Assembly: GCA_030019205.1 (NCBI GenBank)
Contig: JASEFH010000010.1
Span: 24,240-88,239 of the forward strand
Direction: 5' to 3'
Length of the DNA stretch: 64,000 bases
DNA from: Methanomicrobiales archaeon
GTDB lineage: Archaea > Halobacteriota > Methanomicrobia > Methanomicrobiales > JACTUA01
The translations under genes and the position numbers were made by a program. Positions 36,153-44,439 of the stretch are shown here, piece after piece (the first letter of the stretch is position 1; each line of letters begins with the position of its first letter). The notes beneath the pieces are model-generated. The model had not been told where the DNA came from and made no database searches. It saw nothing but the letters and a program-made list of their open reading frames with translations.

Positions 36153-37627
36153 CGCACTTCGAGAAGATCCTGATCGCCAACCGCGGGGAGATCGCCATCC
36201 GGGTGATGCGGGCCTGCCGGGAGCTCGGGATCGAGACGGTCGCCATCTACTCCACGCCGGACAAGAACGCGCTGCACGTGAAATACGCCGACGAGGCCTT
36301 CCACGTCGGGGACGCCCATCCCTCCAAAAGTTACCTGAACAAGGAGCGGATCATCGATATCGCTCATAAAGCCGGTGCGGAGGCTATCCACCCCGGTTAC
36401 GGGTTCCTGGCCGAGAACAGCGCTTTCGCGAAACTCTGCTGCGACGAGGGGCTCGTCTTCATCGGCCCCTCCTGGAGGGCGATCCAGGCGCTGGGATCCA
36501 AGGTGGGCGCCCGCAGCCTGATGCGGTCTTCCGGCGTGCCGGTGCTCCCCGGTACGCCGGACGGTGTCACGGACATCGACGAGGCGAAGCAGGTGGCCGC
36601 CGAGATCGGCTACCCCGTGATCTGCAAGGCGAGCGCCGGGGGCGGCGGTATCGGGATGCAGATCGTCCATGAGGAGTCAGCGCTCGAGGAGGCGATCGCC
36701 GCCGGGATGCGGATCGCGGAGTCCGCCTTCGGAGACCCGACCATCTTCATCGAGAAGTACCTGACGAAACCGCGCCACATCGAGTTCCAGGTGCTCGGCG
36801 ACAACTATGGACACGCGATCCACCTCTTCGACCGCGAGTGCTCCATCCAGCGGCGCCACCAGAAGCTGATCGAGGAGGCGCCTTCTCCCATCATGACGGC
36901 GGACCTGCGGGAGAGGATGGCGGAGTCGGCCCTCACGGCGGTCCGTGCGTCGAGGTACTCCAACGCGGGTTCGATCGAGTTCCTCTACGCGGACGGCGAC
37001 TACTACTTCATGGAGGTCAACGCCCGCCTGCAGGTGGAACACACGATCACGGAGTTCATCACCGGCGTGGATCTGGTGAAGCAGCAGATCGCGATCGCGG
37101 CCGGAGAACCGCTCCTCCTCGACCAGGAGGACGTGACCGCCACCGGGCACGCGATCGAGTGCCGGATCAATGCGGAGGATCCCATGAACAACTTCGCCGC
37201 GGATCCAGGCAAGATCGTCCGCTACCGCTCCCCGGGAGGGCCAGGCATTCGCGTTGACAGCGGGATTCATGTGGGTTACACCATCCCGCCTTACTACGAC
37301 TCCATGATCTCGAAGCTCTGCGCCTGGGGCAGCAGCCGCATGGAGGCGATCCAGAGGATGCGGCGGGCGATCTACGAGTACGTGATCATCGGGGTGAAGA
37401 CCACGCTCCCGCTCCACCACGCCGTGATGCACAACAGGCGCTTCACGGAGGGGGATACCCACACCCACTTCCTGCAGGAGGAGCGGATTATCGAGAACCT
37501 GCACCGCTACCTGCGCGAGGAGGAGACCCGCATGCAGACGCTCGCCGCATCCCTTCGCCAGGGCAAGGAGATCGCGGCGATCTCCGTTGCGGTCAACGTC
37601 TACATCAACCAGCAGAAGAAGCGGTAG
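36149..37627 (+). CDS. pycA: Pyruvate carboxylase subunit A (biotin carboxylase)
   Basis: 492 residues. ATP-grasp enzyme that carboxylates biotin on PycB. Seen: ILIANRGEIAIRVMRACREL, GYGFLAENSAFA, the glycine-rich loop KASAGGGGIGM, FLYADGDYYFMEVNARLQVE (catalytic Glu and Arg) and HAIECRINAEDP. All key motifs are intact. The C-terminal 30 residues are Gln/Lys-rich and variable. Last gene of the biotin/pyruvate-carboxylase run; a tRNA gene follows after 60 bp. Confidence 0.95.
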   Translation: MTHFEKILIANRGEIAIRVMRACRELGIETVAIYSTPDKNALHVKYADEAFHVGDAHPSKSYLNKERIIDIAHKAGAEAIHPGYGFLAENSAFAKLCCDEGLVFIGPSWRAIQALGSKVGARSLMRSSGVPVLPGTPDGVTDIDEAKQVAAEIGYPVICKASAGGGGIGMQIVHEESALEEAIAAGMRIAESAFGDPTIFIEKYLTKPRHIEFQVLGDNYGHAIHLFDRECSIQRRHQKLIEEAPSPIMTADLRERMAESALTAVRASRYSNAGSIEFLYADGDYYFMEVNARLQVEHTITEFITGVDLVKQQIAIAAGEPLLLDQEDVTATGHAIECRINAEDPMNNFAADPGKIVRYRSPGGPGIRVDSGIHVGYTIPPYYDSMISKLCAWGSSRMEAIQRMRRAIYEYVIIGVKTTLPLHHAVMHNRRFTEGDTHTHFLQEERIIENLHRYLREEETRMQTLAASLRQGKEIAAISVAVNVYINQQKKR

Positions 37628-37651
37628 GCCCTCCGAATCAAGGACCTATAG

Positions 37652-37660
37652 GTTTATTAG
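37652..37660 (+). promoter_or_regulatory. TATA-like box for tRNA-Met
   Basis: GTTTATTAG lies 28-36 bp before the first base of the tRNA, the expected distance for an archaeal promoter. Confidence 0.5.
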
Positions 37661-37687
37661 GGTTTCCGCCCAAACTGTTTAGTCCGG

Positions 37688-37798
37688 GCTGCGGTGGCCT
37701 AGCTGGTTAGGGCGCCAGACTCATAGGGTTTTTGAGCGAACGAAAGCGCCATCATCTGGGATATCTGGAGATCGCGGGTTCGGATCCCGCCCGCAGCA
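37688..37798 (+). tRNA. Elongator tRNA-Met (CAT) with a 37-nt intron
   Basis: Acceptor arms GCTGCGG (37688-37694) and CCGCAGC (37791-37797) pair fully; discriminator A at 37798; no encoded CCA. D-arm GCCT-AGCTGGTTA-GGGC, T-arm GCGGG-TTCGGAT-CCCGC (37774-37790). The anticodon stem CCAGA/TCTGG encloses CT-CAT-A, interrupted after base 37 by an intron at 37726-37762. Removing it leaves 74 nt with loop CTCATAA. This is the canonical 37/38 intron site, where many archaeal elongator tRNA-Met genes are split. A CAT tRNA-Ile reading after lysidine-like modification cannot be fully excluded, but the body is that of elongator Met. Confidence 0.92.
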
Positions 37799-37837
37799 CT
37801 TTTACGGCAGGTTTGGAATTGAATACTGCAATCATGA

Positions 37838-38133
37838 CTCTGCCGAAGGGGAGCAGTCTTCACCCGTGCTCTCTTGATGCAGAGTCATCAGTGTATCGAC
37901 GCTTTTCCCTCCTTTGACCCGAAAACCGGAAAATACGGCAATGTTGTTCCCTATCATGCGCTCGATGGACGCAACTGGCGATTTTAACCGGTGCAGGGGC
38001 AAAAGTGAAGTAGATCCCTGGTAATTCGAACAAGATCGAGGAGTATGCGATCGGGGATCCGATCCCGCAGAAGGCCTGCATCTACTGCCTCTCGTATCCA
38101 CCTCCAGCATCATCCCAACCGCCAGAACAGTAG
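37838..38133 (+). pseudogene. Remnant of a protein gene, frameshifted and with a stop
   Basis: Two protein-like pieces in different frames follow the tRNA. Piece one (37877-37987) reads MQSHQCIDAFPSFDPKTGKY then GNVVPYHALDGRNWRF and a TAA. Piece two (about 37981-38133), shifted by one base, reads ILTGAGAKVK, an in-frame TAG, then IPGNSNKIEEYAIGDPIPQK and ACIYCLSYPPPASS before another stop. Composition is less GC-rich than the flanks. The pieces look like one decayed gene of unknown family, placed where elements often integrate (3' of a tRNA). The joining is inference. Confidence 0.45.
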
Positions 38134-38835
38134 CTGCTCCATCCATACGAGTATGTTTGTATACTCCACACCCATGCCAGCTGTGCCGTGTGACCCTGTC
38201 CCCAAGGCGGCTGCACTCGCCGGGATATCAAGCTCCCACTCCATGCCTTCATCGTCGCTGTCATCGGATACCTGGCACCGGGGCTTAAACTGCGTTACAC
38301 ACGAATAGAAGCGAGCTTAGAGCGGTCGGCTCCCCGTGTGCCGCTTTCATGAACGTTCTGGGAACGGGCAACTCCGGACTCTCGGCCATCGCATTCGCAG
38401 TAGTTCTCCGGCGGGCGCTCGGGGGCGGATGCGCAGCCTCGGCAATCAGCCGGTTCGTCGGGATCGCCGGAGCCGCGGGGATTGCCCGGGGGTCTTCCCC
38501 TGCGATCCCGGTCGCATTCCGATAACCCCCTCCGGTACTCTCCACCCGATGATCGGAATCGTCCCGCTGATCGCGACGCTCATCGCAATGGAGGTATTCG
38601 CCTTCTCTGAAAGGGCCAGGGCTGAATGGCGCGGTTTCTTCATCGCCGCCCAGATGGCAGACGGGACGACCGTTCTCGGGCACGGACTCTGGCGGGTTCT
38701 TCCCGCTTTCTCAGAGTTTCTAACACAATCTGCTCCCTGCTGGCAAATTGCCCGGGATCATCGATGCAGAGATCCCCCGGTGCCAAGGGAGTCGGAGAGG
38801 GGGGCAGGCATACTCTGCCGCAACCTGGAATCTCC
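38134..38835. other. Gene-poor stretch, possibly with a broken membrane-protein frame
   Basis: No intact gene recognised. Two hydrophobic plus-strand frames, 38349-38525 (MNVLGTGNSGLSAIAFAVVL...) and 38549 onwards (MIGIVPLIATLIAMEVFAFS...), are offset by one frame and could be a decayed small membrane protein. The minus strand also shows protein-like stretches at 38085-38290. None has a ribosome site or TATA-like box that I can point to. Confidence 0.35.
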
Positions 38836-39867
38836 CTAGCCTCCTTCAGGCGTCTTCAACTCGTCGACGAGGACGCGGTAGCCCGCCAGAACGATCGACG
38901 CGATCAGAGGCCCGAACACGAACCCGATGGCGCCCAGCGCATACAGACCCCCGAAGATGGCGATGAACATGATCACGGGGCTGATGCCGGCACGGTTGCC
39001 CATCAGGACGGGGCGCAGGAAGAGATCCGGAAACGCCGCGACGATCAGGTATCCGGCGACCAGCATCACAATCCCCCGCGCCAGGTTGCCCGTAAAAATG
39101 TCCAGGATGGCGAGGACGACGATGACGAACGATGGGCCAACTACGGGGAGAACCTCCGAGACCGCGAGAACGAACGAGAAGAAGATCACGTGATCGTAGC
39201 CCAGGATATACAGGAACGGAGCCGCGATGAAGAACGTGACGACGGCAATTCCGATATCGACCACAAATACCGCGTACAGGGTGTCCGATACCGTCCTGCC
39301 GATCTGCTGGAGAGCGTTCCCCATCCGCCCGGGAACAATTCCCAGGATCTCTCCCCATATCTCCTCTCCGTGGAGGAGGAAGAGGTAGAGGCTGAAGAAG
39401 AAGATCGCGATCTCGACCAGGTAGTCGGGAATCGAGAAGACAAGCCTCTCGAGCGTGCTCCCGGCGAGTTCCGTGAGCCGGTTCAGCCAGCTGGCGATCA
39501 GGTCCTGCGGGATGAGGGGCATACCCAGGAGACCCCCGGACACGAGATCCGCCCAGCCCGCCTCGATGCTCTCGGCTATCCGCAGGATCAGGTCGCGGTT
39601 CTGGTAGAGTATGCCGAGAATGCCCAGGATAAAGACCAGGATCGCGAGAAATACGAGCGTGGTCGCAATAGATGCCGAAACGAAGACGGTGAACCTGCGA
39701 CCGATCCATCGGCGGAGCGGCATGACCACGACGGCGGCAGCGACGCCGAGAAGGAGGGTATCAAGGATTCTGAAGAATGCCGCTATTGCGAGGATGTAAA
39801 GGGTTAAGACCAGAATGAAGATCCACACACGGCTTGTGCGGAGGGGATCTGCCATATGCCGCTCCAT
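38836..39867 (-). CDS. AI-2E/PerM family membrane permease
   Basis: 343 residues with about eight membrane helices in the AI-2E (UPF0118) layout: two N-terminal pairs, a soluble middle segment (about 100-150), and a C-terminal bundle with the family motif FLRPVLMGNRAGISPVIMFIAIFGGLYALGAIGFVFGPLI (key residues P, G, G and the GPLI end). Members export small molecules or act as sodium/proton antiporters; substrate unknown. A minus-strand TATA-like CATTAATAGT (about 39885-39895) precedes two possible starts, 39867 and 39855; the second gives better spacing. Confidence 0.87.
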   Translation of the reverse strand: MERHMADPLRTSRVWIFILVLTLYILAIAAFFRILDTLLLGVAAAVVVMPLRRWIGRRFTVFVSASIATTLVFLAILVFILGILGILYQNRDLILRIAESIEAGWADLVSGGLLGMPLIPQDLIASWLNRLTELAGSTLERLVFSIPDYLVEIAIFFFSLYLFLLHGEEIWGEILGIVPGRMGNALQQIGRTVSDTLYAVFVVDIGIAVVTFFIAAPFLYILGYDHVIFFSFVLAVSEVLPVVGPSFVIVVLAILDIFTGNLARGIVMLVAGYLIVAAFPDLFLRPVLMGNRAGISPVIMFIAIFGGLYALGAIGFVFGPLIASIVLAGYRVLVDELKTPEGG

Positions 39868-39899
39868 TGGCGGAGCATACTATTAATGTATCTGCTTTG

Positions 39900-40305
39900 G
39901 GAATGCCCTCTGTTGCAGGCGAGGGGCAGTGATCTCCCGGCCCGTCGTATCAGCGTGGTGGGGCGATGGGGTGCGCCCCCTCCCCCGTATTGCGGTAGCC
40001 TCAAAGGGCGGGATGGCAACATGCCATGACAGCCCCCCTTCATATCCCTCGGTGAAGAGGCTCCTGCGTCCGGAACTGCAGTCGGATGCGATCGTGCCCG
40101 TTGTTTAATTTCTACGCTGCTCCAGGGACCCGGTTCAATCGCATCGGCGGGGGGTGGAGCGCGAGAGGGGGGGGGCGCCGACCCCTCCCTTCCTGTGCTC
40201 ATGGGATGGGAATTCACCAGCGGGAGCTGGGCCCAAGCAACATGATTGGCCACGGAGGTGGCGAAACGGCGACGCTTCCGGAAAAAAAGGGGAGGGTTTT
40301 CCCTT
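39900..40305. other. 0.4-kb gene-free gap
   Basis: No gene recognised. It contains CGTCGTATCAGCG and GGGGTGCGCCCCCTCCCCC, similar to motifs in the gaps at 27.7 and 47.8 kb. Confidence 0.4.
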
Positions 40306-43300
40306 CTACTCCACAACCAGGCTGCCCGTCATGGTGGTCGGATGGACGTCGCAGCGGAAGAAGTAGGTCCCGGGTTCCTCCGGGGCCGTGAAGGTGTAGG
40401 TGATGGAGTCCACCCCGGTGATGACCTCGCCCACGAAGATGGGCTCGGTCGCCGCCGACGTCGTGTAGGCTGCGAAGTTGTGGGGGATGCCCTCGTCCCG
40501 GTTCTCGAAGTTCATGGTGACGTTCGCCCCGGCCGGCACCGTGATGGTGTTCTGGTCGAAGGCGATGCCTTCCGCCACCAGGTCGACGGTCACGTTCTGC
40601 CCTGCCGGAGGCGTGGGCTCCACTGCAGGAGTCTGCATGGGGGTCGTAGGTATGAGGGCAGTAAGGTTCACATCCGGCGGGATCAGCACGGCATCGATGG
40701 CATGGATGACGCCGTTGCCTGCCGGGATGTCCGCCGTGATCACCGATGCGTTGTCCACCATCACCACGCCGTCCGTGATATTGACGGTCAGGTTGCTGCC
40801 CTGGACCGTCGTGAGATTCATGCCATCCTCCAGCCCGGAGGCGTTTATCCGCGCCGGCACGACATGGTAGAGTAGAATCTCGGTGAGATCCCCCTCCGGT
40901 TCTGCGAGGAGAGATTCCACGGTCGCATTGGATAGGTTAGCAAAAGCCGCATCCGTTGGGGCAAAGAGCGTGAAGGGGCCCTCGCCGCGGAGGGTGTCGG
41001 TCAGGGCGGCGGCATCCACGGCCGTGAGCAGCGTGGTGAAGTTGCCGTCCTGCTGAGCAGTCTCGATGAGATCCGGAAGTTCCGGCATCATGGAGGGTGT
41101 GACGTTCGGCGTCGCATTGGGTGTCACATTAGGAGTGATCGCGGGAGTAATCGTAGGTGTCATGGTGGGCGACACGTTCGGGATCACAACTCCCGGCGGG
41201 GCTGGGGTGGTGACGTTGGGCGACGGCGTTTCGGTCGGCGTCACGTTGGGGGCGGCGCCTTCCGCGGTCACGTTGACCGTCTGGTACACCAGCGGGATCA
41301 GCGGCGTGTGGTCGTTGTTGACCAGCTGCACCGAGAGGTTATGCTCCCCCGGCGTCACGTTCGCCCAGGTGTAGCTGGTGTTGACCGTCGGCACGTAGGT
41401 GCCCGGTGCGGTGATCGCCGGCGCACTCGCGTTCCTCGGGACCGCCGCGTCCAGGTAGTAGTGCAGGTGCCCCTCGCCCGGCACGTTCGCGGCGCCCAGC
41501 CGGTCCACCAGCGTGAAGTTGGTCACGTTCACGGATACGGTGATGGTATCGCCGCTGAGGTTCGCGCCCTCCTGCGGCTCCGTGATGTTCAGCGCGGGAG
41601 TGACGTTCGGGACGGGCGGCGTCATCGTTGGCGTCACATTGGGTGTCGGTGTCACGGTGGGCGTGACGTTCGGCGTTACCGTCGGGGTCACATTGGGGGT
41701 GACATTCGGCATCGCCGTCGGTGTAACCGTCGGGGTGATCGTCGGCGTTACTGTCGGGTAGGGAGTCGGCAGCACTTCAGGCCCCAGCTCCGGCGGGACG
41801 ATCACCTTGTCGATGATATAGACAAAACCGTTGGCGGTCTGTACCACCGTGACGTTCACTGCCACGTCGTTGATGATCAGGATATTGTCTCTCGCATCGA
41901 CCGTGATATTGGACCCTTCGAGGGTCGTGAGGGTGACGTTATCCAGATCGGTGATGTTGTAGGCGCCCGGCACGCAGCTATACTGCACCAGCTTGGTCTT
42001 GTCCTCTTCGGAGAGGTTCTCCGCCGTGACGTTGTCAAAGGCATCGTTTGTCGGGACGAAGCAGGTGAAGTTCTGGTCCTGCTGCAGCGTCACATTCACC
42101 TGTGTCTGCTGGATGATCTGGATGAAGACGGAGATGTTGTTGTAGATGTTGATCGTCTGGATGATGGTTGTCGGACTCTTGATCACCTTGGGCGGCGGCC
42201 TCGGTGTGGGTGTGGGCGTTGGCGTGGCCGTGGGTGTTGGCGTGGGCGTAGGAGTCGGCGTCACGTTCTCTCCCAGCCGGAGCGCCAGTACAGCGCGATC
42301 CTCCCCGACTCCCGCCGGCCAGACGATGGTGTCATTGGCGACGGCAGGCCAGGCGTTGATGCCGGCCGGAGCGGTGTAGTTCCATACGATCTCGCCCGTC
42401 ATGCGGTCGAGGGCGTAGATGGTGCCGTCGAACGTGGCCGTGAAGACCAGGTCGTTCACTACGGTTGCGCCGCCGACGTTGATCGCATCGAACTTCTCGT
42501 CCCAGAGGATCTTGCCGGTGTCCGCCTCGATGGCGACGAGCCCGCCCGTGCCTTCATCGAACGGCTGGAGCTCGGGCGCGATCGCTCCTTCCACTCCCAG
42601 ACTCAAAGAAGAGATCGAGGTCCAGTTGGTGTAGAGATCGACATACGGCACATAGACGATGCCGCCGGAATAGGCGATGGGCGTCTCCACGCCGCCGAGG
42701 GCACCGGGGTACACCGTGACGGTCTCGTTGCCTTCTGGCAGGGCAGCCAGCTGGTCGTTCTGGTGCTCTCCGACCATGGCAATCCAGAAGATGCATCCGC
42801 CCCTGTCACGGTCGAAGGCATACACTCTGCCCATCTTGCCGGCACCGATCACGATCTCCTGATCGTCTCCGCTGATTTTCGCCTCGGCGAGGATGGGCGA
42901 GATCTGGAAATCATGGTCGAAGAGGTCATGGGGCAGCACCTGGGTGAACCCGAGCAGTTCGCCGTCCGCATGGTCGAGGGCCACCAGGCTGTTGGTGTAG
43001 AGGTTCGGACCCGGGCGGCTCGTCCCGTTCGGGAACTCGGGGGTTCCCGCGAAGGGAGCCGGGTTGGCAACGGCCCAGAAGGTGATGTTCGAATCCGTAT
43101 CCACCGCCGGCGGATACCAGGCACCCCCGCCGCTGTTGACCTCGGGGTTGCCCCAGATGCTCTCGGGGTCGTCCACCGTGCTGAAGTTCCAGACGACATC
43201 CCCGCTCTCCTGATCGAGGGCGAAGATGATCCCGACGGCGCCGCCCTGGTAGAAGACGTCGCCCCTGCCCGGCACCGTCGAGGTGTACACGAGCCCGTTA

Positions 43301-43890
43301 TAGACGAGGGGCTGGATGTCGATGCCCTCTCCGGTGGCATTGGGCGGATCCTCGATCAGCCTCGCCTCCCAGATCTCCTCACCGTCGGTCGCATTGAGGG
43401 CTGCGATGGTGAATGGATCCTTGGTGACAAAGACCTTGTCCCAGCCCACCGCCGGACCGTTGGGTCCGGTTAGGTTCGTCGAGTTGTACTCCCGGGCCCA
43501 GAGCACATCACCCGTCTCGAAGTCGAGCGCATAGGTGTTGCCGAAGAGGTCCTGGAAGTAGACCGTATCACCCAGGATGAGCGGGTTGCTGCTCGCCCCG
43601 CCGAACTGGCCCGTGGCATTGATCTCGAAGGTCCAGGCCAGCCCCAGCTGATCCACGTTGGAGGCGTCTATGCTGGAGTCGTTGGTCGCACGCGTGTTGC
43701 TGTAGTCCCTGTTGGGGAGCGGCCAGTCTTCTGCATACTGGACCACCTCCGGTGGAGCACCCTCCACCATCCCCGTAGCTGCTGACACGGTATCCGTGTC
43801 GTTCGCTCCTTCCTGGGCTCCAACCCCGGATAAGAGGGTAAAGGAGGCTATTACCAAAAAGGAGACCAACAGTATGAATACTCTTTTCAT
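40306..43890 (-). CDS. Giant secreted protein: PQQ-type propeller, two FAS1 domains, DUF4399-like domain, cupredoxin
   Basis: About 1194 residues. Signal peptide MKRVFILLVSFLVIASFTLL. Residues about 50-555 are a quinoprotein-alcohol-dehydrogenase-like propeller with repeated W-x-F/x-Y-A-LD blades (TYALDFETGDVLWAREYN, GIIFALDQESGDVVWNFST, YALDRMTGEIVWNYTAP). Then come a TPTPT linker, a first FAS1 domain (about 595-740), NVTPTVTP linkers, a DUF4399-like domain with GEGHLHYYLD (about 805-925), a second FAS1 domain (about 980-1090) and a cupredoxin (last 95 residues). The cupredoxin has full type-1 copper ligands: His in IPHNFAAY, Cys and His in FFRCDVHP, Met in TTMTG. Many NxT/S sites suggest N-glycosylation. 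The start at 43890 has a TATA-like GTATATCAAC about 25 bp upstream. Function unknown; surface electron transfer or adhesion is possible. Confidence 0.85.
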   Translation of the reverse strand: MKRVFILLVSFLVIASFTLLSGVGAQEGANDTDTVSAATGMVEGAPPEVVQYAEDWPLPNRDYSNTRATNDSSIDASNVDQLGLAWTFEINATGQFGGASSNPLILGDTVYFQDLFGNTYALDFETGDVLWAREYNSTNLTGPNGPAVGWDKVFVTKDPFTIAALNATDGEEIWEARLIEDPPNATGEGIDIQPLVYNGLVYTSTVPGRGDVFYQGGAVGIIFALDQESGDVVWNFSTVDDPESIWGNPEVNSGGGAWYPPAVDTDSNITFWAVANPAPFAGTPEFPNGTSRPGPNLYTNSLVALDHADGELLGFTQVLPHDLFDHDFQISPILAEAKISGDDQEIVIGAGKMGRVYAFDRDRGGCIFWIAMVGEHQNDQLAALPEGNETVTVYPGALGGVETPIAYSGGIVYVPYVDLYTNWTSISSLSLGVEGAIAPELQPFDEGTGGLVAIEADTGKILWDEKFDAINVGGATVVNDLVFTATFDGTIYALDRMTGEIVWNYTAPAGINAWPAVANDTIVWPAGVGEDRAVLALRLGENVTPTPTPTPTPTATPTPTPTPRPPPKVIKSPTTIIQTINIYNNISVFIQIIQQTQVNVTLQQDQNFTCFVPTNDAFDNVTAENLSEEDKTKLVQYSCVPGAYNITDLDNVTLTTLEGSNITVDARDNILIINDVAVNVTVVQTANGFVYIIDKVIVPPELGPEVLPTPYPTVTPTITPTVTPTAMPNVTPNVTPTVTPNVTPTVTPTPNVTPTMTPPVPNVTPALNITEPQEGANLSGDTITVSVNVTNFTLVDRLGAANVPGEGHLHYYLDAAVPRNASAPAITAPGTYVPTVNTSYTWANVTPGEHNLSVQLVNNDHTPLIPLVYQTVNVTAEGAAPNVTPTETPSPNVTTPAPPGVVIPNVSPTMTPTITPAITPNVTPNATPNVTPSMMPELPDLIETAQQDGNFTTLLTAVDAAALTDTLRGEGPFTLFAPTDAAFANLSNATVESLLAEPEGDLTEILLYHVVPARINASGLEDGMNLTTVQGSNLTVNITDGVVMVDNASVITADIPAGNGVIHAIDAVLIPPDVNLTALIPTTPMQTPAVEPTPPAGQNVTVDLVAEGIAFDQNTITVPAGANVTMNFENRDEGIPHNFAAYTTSAATEPIFVGEVITGVDSITYTFTAPEEPGTYFFRCDVHPTTMTGSLVVE

Positions 43891-43964
43891 ACCCCCGCCC
43901 GGATGGTATGCTGGTTGATATACTTTCTGGCAATCCATTACCATTAAGGGGTAAAATTAGCCTT

Positions 43965-44439
43965 CCAGAGCTGATTAAATAAAATCCATCTCTATCTGTG
44001 TCATAATCGGCTTCTGGAAGCGACTGCATCTCACCGGCATTCATTCGTTTCCGCTCAGACGGGATGAGTACTTAATCGGCTAACGGCAACGGCATTTAGC
44101 GGAACTATCTGCAATGTATACCCATATGCTGAATGCACCCTGACATTTGCAGCGGACGTGAGAACGCCCAATTTTCCGACATCGTTCCGCCTCGCCATCG
44201 ACGGGACGCAGCCTCCCTTTGGACGGTCCCTATCCGGGACCCGTTCCCCCCACCTTGCCACCGCCCTACGGATCCGCACGATGACGGGAGCATCCGCGCC
44301 GCCGGTCGCAATTTTTATGCGCAGCCGATGCCGCAGGAACGATCCTCGCTCGATTCGTCGGCGGCGTCCGCCCCATTCCCCCCTATAACTCCCGGGAGCG
44401 GGACGACCGCGGCGACCTTCCCACGCCCCCTCCGCCGCG
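43965..44439. other. 0.47-kb intergenic gap
   Basis: No gene recognised. The part next to the giant gene is AT-rich (GATTAAATAAAATCC, 43974-43988) and may hold further promoter elements for it. The rest is GC-rich. Confidence 0.4.

Noticed and set aside
42190..42265. Tandem short repeats that look like a minisatellite or CRISPR
   Set aside because: They encode the TPTPTP linker of the secreted protein, stay in frame and have no spacers; the same applies to the repeats near 41100-41240 and 41620-41760.
41308..43473. 721-codon plus-strand frame antisense to the giant secreted protein
   Set aside because: Rich in Arg, His and Asp with no known fold. The minus-strand frame has a signal peptide and five recognisable domains.
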